A stretch of 32,508 bases of DNA from DATKPE01 sp033854175 (GTDB lineage: Bacteria; Bacteroidota; Ignavibacteria; UBA10030; SZUA-254): NCBI GenBank assembly GCA_033854175.1, contig JAWOKN010000222.1:1-32508 (forward strand), in the 5' to 3' direction. Shown one piece after another: positions 8,046-14,970 of this stretch. The position numbers were made by a program, and so were the translations under genes. Numbering within the stretch: position 1 is the stretch's first letter; every line of letters begins with the position of its first letter. The notes beneath the pieces are model-generated. The model saw nothing but the letters and a program-made list of their open reading frames with translations. It was not told the origin of the DNA and did not search any database.

Positions 8046-9668
8046 ATGATATGGTTGTGCTCTAGAAAACGAGGGTGCTCTCTTCTGTGGACGGTTCTCC
8101 TCATCGTTCTTCTCCCGCGCGCCGCCAAGGACAGCTCCGCCATCGCCGGTGATAAACATCCGCGGGAATATTCGCTCGAAAATCCCAGGTATAACTCCAT
8201 CATCGTCGCCAGCGTCGGATCCCGCCAGATCACTGCACGGGAATTTTTGCTGAACTATGCCTTCGGCCCGGCATTCCCGAAACGACAGAAGAATTCCAGG
8301 GAGGAATTTCTGCAGTACATGATCTATGAGAAACTCATCGCCCTGGACGGCTATCGGCGCCACCTCGATACAACCGAGGATGCCAGACTCTCCCTGGCCG
8401 AAATGGAAGGGGACCTCGCGACTGAGGAACTCTATAAAAGGGATGTTCTTGCGAAGGTGAAAATGGGAGAACCGGATATCCGGAAGGGGATGGACCTGGA
8501 ACACCTCAACTGCCGGGTTCAGTGGATCTTCGCGAAATCGGAAGATGAAATACGGCTCAGGAATACAGCACTCCTGAACGGCCTATCCTGGGATTCCGTC
8601 TACCGGTCGCAATTCCAGGATACGAGCGTCAAACCGGACGACCGCTCGATGGAAATGAGCCGCTTCCGCATCGGGTTGAGAAATCCCGACCTGGCACGCG
8701 TCCTCGACACCCTTCCCCCCCGGCACCACTCATCGATGATCCGGACACCCGACGGGTTTTATATCGTTTTCCTCTCGGATATTGATCGTATCACCACATT
8801 GTCCCAGGACGAGAACGATAAACTCCATGAGGACGTCCGGCGGGCCTTGATGCAGCATCTCGCCGACTCCCTCTCCGACCGGTACGTCCAACGCCTGATG
8901 GCCGATCACCGTCCGGTGATCGACAGGAGAACCCTGGATATCCTCCACGTTCATTTCGCGGCCCTGATGCTTCCCAGGGAAAAATTCACTGCCTGGGGTC
9001 TTGCCGGGCGGCTCCTCGAGCGATGGGGTCCTGTTGATGCCGTCGACGTCGACCCATCCCTGCCCCTGGTGGAAGGGAAGGGGGTAAGGTTTCTGGCGGG
9101 AGATTTTCTGAAATGGTACCGCGCCAGGGAGGAAAATCTCACATTTTCGCTGGAGACCCCTGAGGCCATGTTCGCATCCCTCGAGGGCTATGTCTGGCAG
9201 ATGGTGCGCGATAAACTCCTTACGGCCCGGGCCTATAAACGCGGGTTTCAACACCTTGCCACCGTGAAGGAACAACTCGCGTGGTGGAAGGATAAGATCG
9301 TGTACAATATCGCCAGGGACCAACTGGAGAGATCCCTCGATCCGGACGATGATACACTCAGGTCGTATTACCGGAAGCATCAGCGCGATTTCAGGGATAC
9401 GAGCGGATCCCTTGTGCCGTTTGATAAGGCCAGGGACGACGTTCTGCGCGCCTGGTATGCGTTTGAAAAACTGAAGATGACCGTCCACCGCGTCCTCACA
9501 CTGAAGGAGAACTACCGCGTCACCATCCACCAGAAGGCCCTCAACCAGCTTTTTGTCGATACCGAAAATGATCCAAGGGCGATCGATGTCTATGTCGTAA
9601 AACCGGGCGGGATCTTTCCGCGACCTGCGTTCCCCACAATCGATTATGAGTGGCAGGCGTGGAATTGA
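8046..9668 (+). CDS. SurA/PpiC-like periplasmic peptidyl-prolyl isomerase or chaperone
   Basis: This 540-residue protein has an N-terminal basic/hydrophobic export signal (KRGCSLLWTVLLIVLL). Residues 55-130 look like a SurA N-terminal chaperone domain (VGSRQITAREFLLNY, then FLQYMIYEKLIALDGYR). Residues 140-250 look like a parvulin rotamase domain (VQWIFAKSEDEIRLRNTALLNGLSWD, then MIRTPDGFYIVFLSDIDR). The C-terminal 280 residues are mostly alpha-helical and charged and not clearly assigned. SurA-type proteins escort unfolded outer-membrane proteins across the periplasm, which fits its place after a receptor and a PorV-like barrel. The parvulin core looks divergent, so catalytic activity is uncertain. 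No ribosome binding site is obvious before ATG 8046; the gap to the previous gene is 12 nt. Confidence 0.75.
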   Translation: MIWLCSRKRGCSLLWTVLLIVLLPRAAKDSSAIAGDKHPREYSLENPRYNSIIVASVGSRQITAREFLLNYAFGPAFPKRQKNSREEFLQYMIYEKLIALDGYRRHLDTTEDARLSLAEMEGDLATEELYKRDVLAKVKMGEPDIRKGMDLEHLNCRVQWIFAKSEDEIRLRNTALLNGLSWDSVYRSQFQDTSVKPDDRSMEMSRFRIGLRNPDLARVLDTLPPRHHSSMIRTPDGFYIVFLSDIDRITTLSQDENDKLHEDVRRALMQHLADSLSDRYVQRLMADHRPVIDRRTLDILHVHFAALMLPREKFTAWGLAGRLLERWGPVDAVDVDPSLPLVEGKGVRFLAGDFLKWYRAREENLTFSLETPEAMFASLEGYVWQMVRDKLLTARAYKRGFQHLATVKEQLAWWKDKIVYNIARDQLERSLDPDDDTLRSYYRKHQRDFRDTSGSLVPFDKARDDVLRAWYAFEKLKMTVHRVLTLKENYRVTIHQKALNQLFVDTENDPRAIDVYVVKPGGIFPRPAFPTIDYEWQAWN

Positions 9669-10969
9669 TCGCTTCGTATAGGTCCGCTCTTCTGCTTGCC
9701 TGTCTGCTCTTCGCTTCGTGCGGAGAGCGGCATGACGCGAATCTATCCTCGCCAGGATCGGTTGAATTGACCTACTGGCCCGCACCGAATATCCAGGAGA
9801 TTCAACTTGCGGAAAGCCTCGTTACGGTCTGGAACCGGATTCACCCTTCGGTCCATGTCCGGATGCAGCCGATACCGGTGAGCCAGTCGACCGAGGAGGT
9901 CCTCCTTGCAGCTATCGCCGGCCATACCACACCCGATGTCTGTTCCAATATCTGGCCGGGGGCCCTCCACGATTATACACAATCGGGCGGTCTAGTCCCC
10001 CTTGATTCATTCCCCGACTTCGATTCAGTCGCAAACTCGAGAATGTCTGCTGAATTATTGAAAACGTTCAGATCAAACAACGGGCATTATTATCAGTTTC
10101 CCTGGAAAACAAATCCCGTCATGATGTTTTATAACAAACGCCTGTTTCACGCCGCAGGGGTCGATTCCGCCCCCCGCACATATTCGGAATTCTTTGATGA
10201 CGCACAAAAGATCACACGCGACACCAACGGCGACGGCCAGACCGATGTCTGGATGGGCGAACGGGATATCAGGCCGATCTGGTGGCAGCGGTATTTTGAT
10301 TTTTATTCGTTCTATATCGCCGCTTCAGGCGGGAAGACCCTCTTCACCTCGGGCAGTGTCTCGTTCGGCGACAGGTACGCCGTCGATGTCCTGGCGTTCT
10401 TCCAGAGGTGCTACTCCGGACATTATTTCCCGAGGACGTTTTTCCAGGGGGGAGACCCGTTTCTCCTTGAGAAAAAAGCCACGCACTTTTCAGGCCCCTG
10501 GGAGGTCGCAACAATAGAAAAGTTCGCTCCGGGCATGGATTTCGGCGTCGCACCCCTGCCCGTCCCCGATGATCACCAGGGCCCCGTCTATACCTACGGC
10601 GATTATAAGAACATTTCCATTTTCAGCACAACCTCACACCCCCGCGAGGCCTGGGAATTTGTGAAATTTCTCGTCTCCCCCGATCACGATCTTCTGCTCC
10701 TTGAGATCTGCAACCAGATTCCCGTGCGCAATGACCTTCAGACGAATCCTCTTTTTAATTCATATTTCGGGAAAAATCCGGTTATGACTCACTTTGCCGC
10801 CCAGACACCCTATACACGGGGTATGGACGCGGTTCCCGACCTTAAGGAGATTTTCGACGCAATATCCCAGGAGTACGAGATGTGCGCCGTCTATGGGAAG
10901 AAGTCCCCCGACGAAGCGGTTCATGACGCCGTCGCCAGAATAACGTCCATTGCGGAATGGAATCAATGA
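9650..10969 (+). CDS. ABC transporter sugar-binding lipoprotein (family 1 extracellular solute-binding protein)
   Basis: A binding protein of up to 439 residues captures an oligosaccharide and delivers it to the two permeases encoded next. The N-terminus has a lipoprotein signal (SALLLACLLFASCGE, probable acylated Cys in FASC). The mature part matches MalE/UgpB-type proteins: ELTYWPAPN, an IAGHTTPDVCSNIWPG segment, GLVPLD, and FPWKTNPVMMFYNKRLFHAAGVD. An EF-hand-like loop (DTNGDGQTDVW) sits near residue 190. The start is uncertain. GTG 9650 and GTG 9659 overlap the previous gene, and TTG 9665 overlaps the TGA stop in a TTGA arrangement that leaves an ideal short lipoprotein signal (MIASYRSALLLACLLFASC). 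The ligand is not identifiable from sequence; the neighbours suggest a mannose-containing oligosaccharide. Confidence 0.9.
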   Translation: MAGVELIASYRSALLLACLLFASCGERHDANLSSPGSVELTYWPAPNIQEIQLAESLVTVWNRIHPSVHVRMQPIPVSQSTEEVLLAAIAGHTTPDVCSNIWPGALHDYTQSGGLVPLDSFPDFDSVANSRMSAELLKTFRSNNGHYYQFPWKTNPVMMFYNKRLFHAAGVDSAPRTYSEFFDDAQKITRDTNGDGQTDVWMGERDIRPIWWQRYFDFYSFYIAASGGKTLFTSGSVSFGDRYAVDVLAFFQRCYSGHYFPRTFFQGGDPFLLEKKATHFSGPWEVATIEKFAPGMDFGVAPLPVPDDHQGPVYTYGDYKNISIFSTTSHPREAWEFVKFLVSPDHDLLLLEICNQIPVRNDLQTNPLFNSYFGKNPVMTHFAAQTPYTRGMDAVPDLKEIFDAISQEYEMCAVYGKKSPDEAVHDAVARITSIAEWNQ

Positions 10970-11847
10970 ATAAACCGGTCTTGAAAAGTTTGCGCCAGAC
11001 CAACCGCCAGGGATACCTCTTCGTACTCCCCTATGTGATCTATTTCCTTGCCTTTGTCGCCTATCCGCTCCTTTTTTCGGTCGTCCTGATGTTTAACCGG
11101 TGGAATATCGTGACGCCCATGGAGTGGATCGGCTTGAAGAATTTTGTCCGCATGATCCATGATCCGCTTTTCTTCAAGTCGCTGCTGAACACGTTGATGT
11201 TCCTCGCTATCCATATACCGCTCCAGATCATCGTCGCCCTTGGCGTTGCCCTCCTCCTGAATTCCCGGATCAGCCTCCGGCCACTGTTCCGCGCAGTCTA
11301 CTTCATGCCGGTCGTGGTCTCGGGCGTCGTCGTGACGATCCTCTGGCAGCAGCTCTATTCGTATGATTATGGAGTCCTCAACGCCGTCATTACGGGCGTG
11401 GGCCTGCCAAGGATCCCCTGGCTGATCGACGCCAATTACGCAATGCCGTCAATCGCCATCATGGCGACGTGGAAGAATGTGGGGATCTATATCGTCCTTT
11501 TCCTGGTCGGCCTCCAGAATATCCCGTCGGAGCTGTATGAGGCGGCCTCGCTCGACGGCGCATCGACTGTCAAAAAGTTCTTTCATGTGACACTCCCCAT
11601 GCTGAATCCGACTATCATCGCCATCATCGTCCTTTCGACGATAGGAGGGTTCTCGCTTTTCATCGAGCCGTATGTCCTCACGGGCGGGGGACCGATGCAG
11701 AGCACACTCTCCACGATGCTCTATATCTATAACCAGGCCTTTTATTTTGATCATATGGGATATGCGGCAACACTCGGCATCGTCTTCGCCGTGATTATCC
11801 TGAGCGTGGTTGCCATTCAGCGAAAGGTGATAGAGGCTGAAGTATGA
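10966..11847 (+). CDS. ABC sugar transporter permease, MalF/UgpA type
   Basis: This 293-residue inner-membrane permease has about six transmembrane segments: GYLFVLPYVIYFLAFVAYPLLF near the N-terminus, then a first periplasmic loop with IGLKNFVRM, and the typical RAVYFMPVVVSGVVV segment. The cytoplasmic EAA loop that docks the ATPase is clear (YEAASLDGASTVKKFFHVTLP). I prefer ATG 10966 because it overlaps the upstream stop as ATGA; ATG 10957 would add three residues (MES). It forms a heterodimer with the next gene product. No ATP-binding subunit is present in the window, so a shared ATPase encoded elsewhere must serve it, as is common for this family. Confidence 0.92.
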   Translation: MNKPVLKSLRQTNRQGYLFVLPYVIYFLAFVAYPLLFSVVLMFNRWNIVTPMEWIGLKNFVRMIHDPLFFKSLLNTLMFLAIHIPLQIIVALGVALLLNSRISLRPLFRAVYFMPVVVSGVVVTILWQQLYSYDYGVLNAVITGVGLPRIPWLIDANYAMPSIAIMATWKNVGIYIVLFLVGLQNIPSELYEAASLDGASTVKKFFHVTLPMLNPTIIAIIVLSTIGGFSLFIEPYVLTGGGPMQSTLSTMLYIYNQAFYFDHMGYAATLGIVFAVIILSVVAIQRKVIEAEV

Positions 11848-12656
11848 CGAAAAAGGCCGTACGGTATCTTCTCCTCCTTGCAGGTGTCGTCGTATTCGGG
11901 TATCCGTTTGCCTGGATGATCGTCGGTTCATTCAAACCTGAAATGGAAATCCCGAGCCTGAAACTCTGGTCCTCCCTGATGTCCCTCAACAGCTACCATC
12001 TGGTTTTTACGAAGATCCCTATTGCCAGGGCGTTCTGCAACAGCGTCCTGGTCTCACTTTCGGTCACCACAAGCGTCGTGGTGCTCGGATCGATGGTCGG
12101 ATATGCCCTTGCGAAACTGAATTTCGCGGGGAAGGGACTCCTCTATATCCTGATACTCTTCACGATGATGATACCGTTCCAAATCACGCTGATTCCCCAA
12201 TATGTGCTGATGGTGAAACTGGGATGGACCGATACCTACCTCTCCCTCATCGTACCGTCGATGCTGAGCGGCCTGAGCATCATCCTCTTCCGGCAGTTTT
12301 TCACGAGCGTCCCCCAGGCCCTCATTGACGCCGCAAGGATCGATGGATGCTCTGAAATCCAGATTTTGTTCCGCCTCATCTGGCCCCTCTCAAAACCGGT
12401 GATTATCACGGTCGCCATACTGACGTTTATGGCAAGCTGGAATGATGTCCTCTGGCCCCTCATCGTCGTCCGGGACCGGTCACTTATGACCATGCCCCAG
12501 CTTGTCACGATTTTCGTCATAGGCGGCGAGGCGGAATCCCAGCTTGGATCGCTTCTTGCCGCCGCAACACTCCTTGCAATGCCCGTCATTCTCGCCTACG
12601 CCTTCTTCCAGAGATATTTTATTGAATCTATGGCTTCATCAGGGATAAAAGGATAG
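11844..12656 (+). CDS. ABC sugar transporter permease, MalG/UgpE type
   Basis: This 270-residue second permease subunit starts at an ATGA overlap with the first permease. The N-terminal transmembrane segment (LLLLAGVVVFGYPFAWMIVGSF) is followed by FKPEMEI, the usual MalG-type start. The EAA loop reads DAARIDGCSEIQILFRLIWPL, followed by SWNDVLWPLIVV, also a MalG-type signature. It forms the transmembrane channel with the preceding subunit. Confidence 0.92.
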   Translation: MTKKAVRYLLLLAGVVVFGYPFAWMIVGSFKPEMEIPSLKLWSSLMSLNSYHLVFTKIPIARAFCNSVLVSLSVTTSVVVLGSMVGYALAKLNFAGKGLLYILILFTMMIPFQITLIPQYVLMVKLGWTDTYLSLIVPSMLSGLSIILFRQFFTSVPQALIDAARIDGCSEIQILFRLIWPLSKPVIITVAILTFMASWNDVLWPLIVVRDRSLMTMPQLVTIFVIGGEAESQLGSLLAAATLLAMPVILAYAFFQRYFIESMASSGIKG

Positions 12657-12672
12657 CGAGGACCTTCAAGAG

Positions 12673-14970
12673 ATGATTTATCCCCATTACCGTTATCCCG
12701 TTGAAAAGCTCTTCACAGGCTGCAGCCTGGGGAACTATTACCTCTTTGCCCGCTTCGATGCAGAAACCAATCTGCGGGGGATCTGGTGCGCCGATGATAA
12801 TCAGTTCTTTGCCGGCGATTTGATCACGGATATTGTTGCCGACGGCGTACCCCTCAGGGCCGCAACGACTGATTTTTATCCCGAATCGCAACAAACGACC
12901 TATTCCCGGCACGGAGTTTCCGTTGTTAAAAAGGCGTTCCTCCCGTACTATCTCGAGGATGAAGCCGATGACCACCGCGAGGAAATGCATGCACTTGTCT
13001 GCCTCTTCCGGATCAGCAATACATCCCAAAGGATCGTATCGATAAACCTCCTCCACCGACTGGTCGTGCCTGCCGTTGAATCCCCTCTCTTTACAAAACA
13101 GCCTCCCGTGGAGATACTCCAGAAACGGTTCCGGTATGCGCTTTTTGACCGGTCGTGCGAGATCCTTACCCAGGGCGCTGAGAACGAAGCGCGGATCATC
13201 AGTTCTCCCGCCGGATGGAAGGATTGCGAATTCAAGGATCTCTCGGTCTTTTTCAGGCACGAACTGACCCTGAATCCCGGGGCCGAGGAGACGATCCCGC
13301 TTATCCTTGCCGTGTCCGGTGACGGCATCGAACAGGCCAGACGCGTCGTGCAACGCGTGGAAAGTTCACCGTCCACGTCTGAGAACAGTGCCGCCGGTTA
13401 CCGGAAACTCCTCGCCCGTTCGGAAATTGTGACCCCTGATCCCGTTATCAACCGCGGGTTGCAGTGGGCCAAGGTGAACTCCGCCCGTGTCCAACACCGC
13501 TACCGAATCGGCGACGCGTTTACGAACGATCCCCCACAGGATATCATCGTCATCAGGGATCTGGCCTGGTTTGCACTGGGATCGGATTATCTCACACCCT
13601 CGTTTTCACGCCGCCTCCTTGAACTCGGCGCCCGCTATGGATTTCATGAGGGGGGAAAGCTTACCGAATACCTGCACGCGAACGAACCGGTTCCCCAGAA
13701 GCATGATTATCACCTGAATATCAACGACGATACACCGCTGTTTGTCTATGCCCTCTATCATCATGCAGCCGCGGCCGGGAGCGAGGATACCTGGAAAATT
13801 TACTATCCCCCCATGCGCCAGGCGGCCGAATGGATAATTTCCCAGATCCATGACGGACTCGTACGCTGTATGGCGGAAGGTACCCAGGTGTGGGGGATAT
13901 GCGGCTGGAGGAATATGATCGACGACTATACGCTTTCCGGTGCGGTGACAGAGGTGAATGCGGAATGCTATCATGCACTTTCGTGTACTGCCGATACCGC
14001 CCGGCGTCTCGGCCTGGATGATGATGCCCTCCGGTATTCCTCCCAGGCGGATCTTCTGAAATCATCGATAAATTCGAAACTCGTCTCTGAAAAGACCGGG
14101 CTTTATCTCCTGAATACTGATCTTCAGGGTGTCCAACATCATGACGTGACGGGGGATTTGATCTTTCCGGTCATGTTTCATGTGGCCGATGCACGGATGC
14201 GTGACCGCATCCTCAGAAGACTCACCGCAGCAGATTTCTGGACAGCCTTCGGCTTGCGGACTGTCAGCAGCAGGGGAAAATCGTACGATCCCGATTTCGG
14301 CTACCAGTTGATGGGAGGCATCTGGCATAATCTCACAGCCTGGACGGCATATTGCATCCGTCACGATAATCCGGGTGCCCTCGTCGAGGGAATGAAAAAT
14401 ATCTTCAGACTGCCGGAAGTCGAGAATCCGAAAAAGTACGTGAATGTCGTCCCCGGAGAGTTTCCGGAACGGATGCACGGGGATACATTTACGAGCCGTG
14501 GAATGACGTTGAGCCCGTGGATGCCGCCCACCTATGTCTGGCTCGCCGTTGAGGGCCTCCTCGGCGTGAATCCCCTGCCGCAGAATCTCGAGCTTTCCCC
14601 CTGCATCCCCGCGGAGTGGAGCTGGATCGCAGTGAAAAATCTCCTCTATAAGGGTTCGACGGTTACCGCGGTTCTTTTTGAAGGCGTCCTCTATTCGACA
14701 TTACCGGTCAGAAGCTCGTATCCCGTCAAAACAGGAGTCCTTCTTGATGCCTCACCCGATGATGAAAGATTATTCTCCCTCTGTATGAAGGTCGATGGCC
14801 AGATTCTCCTTTTTGCCGCTTCGGATGAAAATATTACGGGATCCGTCCGCATCCTGAGTCCCGAAGGGATTATTGAACAGAAGGTCAGCCTGAAAGGAGG
14901 CGCTGCCATCCTGCATCGCATACCCTTACCGGCTGAAATCCCCCAATCTGCCGGAAGAGAGCTCAGATGA
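12673..14970 (+). CDS. Cytoplasmic six-hairpin glycosidase-like protein (GDE/GH63-like)
   Basis: This 765-residue protein has no signal peptide, so it probably acts in the cytoplasm on imported oligosaccharides. An N-terminal beta-sandwich (about 1-240) precedes an (alpha/alpha)6-barrel region with motifs shared by glycogen-debranching C-terminal domains and GH63-like enzymes: RDLAWFALGSDYLTPSF (about 295-312), LNINDDTPLFVYALYHH (about 350), AVTEVNAECYHAL (about 425), and FGLRTVSSRGKSYDPDFGYQ followed by GGIWHNLTAW (about 525-560). A C-terminal beta-domain follows. These resemblances put it in the six-hairpin glycosidase superfamily; I cannot name the CAZy family or the bond cleaved. It lies 16 nt after the permeases and overlaps the next gene by ATGA. 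Acidic residues in NINDDTPLF and EVNAE are catalytic candidates only by analogy. Confidence 0.75.
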   Translation: MIYPHYRYPVEKLFTGCSLGNYYLFARFDAETNLRGIWCADDNQFFAGDLITDIVADGVPLRAATTDFYPESQQTTYSRHGVSVVKKAFLPYYLEDEADDHREEMHALVCLFRISNTSQRIVSINLLHRLVVPAVESPLFTKQPPVEILQKRFRYALFDRSCEILTQGAENEARIISSPAGWKDCEFKDLSVFFRHELTLNPGAEETIPLILAVSGDGIEQARRVVQRVESSPSTSENSAAGYRKLLARSEIVTPDPVINRGLQWAKVNSARVQHRYRIGDAFTNDPPQDIIVIRDLAWFALGSDYLTPSFSRRLLELGARYGFHEGGKLTEYLHANEPVPQKHDYHLNINDDTPLFVYALYHHAAAAGSEDTWKIYYPPMRQAAEWIISQIHDGLVRCMAEGTQVWGICGWRNMIDDYTLSGAVTEVNAECYHALSCTADTARRLGLDDDALRYSSQADLLKSSINSKLVSEKTGLYLLNTDLQGVQHHDVTGDLIFPVMFHVADARMRDRILRRLTAADFWTAFGLRTVSSRGKSYDPDFGYQLMGGIWHNLTAWTAYCIRHDNPGALVEGMKNIFRLPEVENPKKYVNVVPGEFPERMHGDTFTSRGMTLSPWMPPTYVWLAVEGLLGVNPLPQNLELSPCIPAEWSWIAVKNLLYKGSTVTAVLFEGVLYSTLPVRSSYPVKTGVLLDASPDDERLFSLCMKVDGQILLFAASDENITGSVRILSPEGIIEQKVSLKGGAAILHRIPLPAEIPQSAGRELR

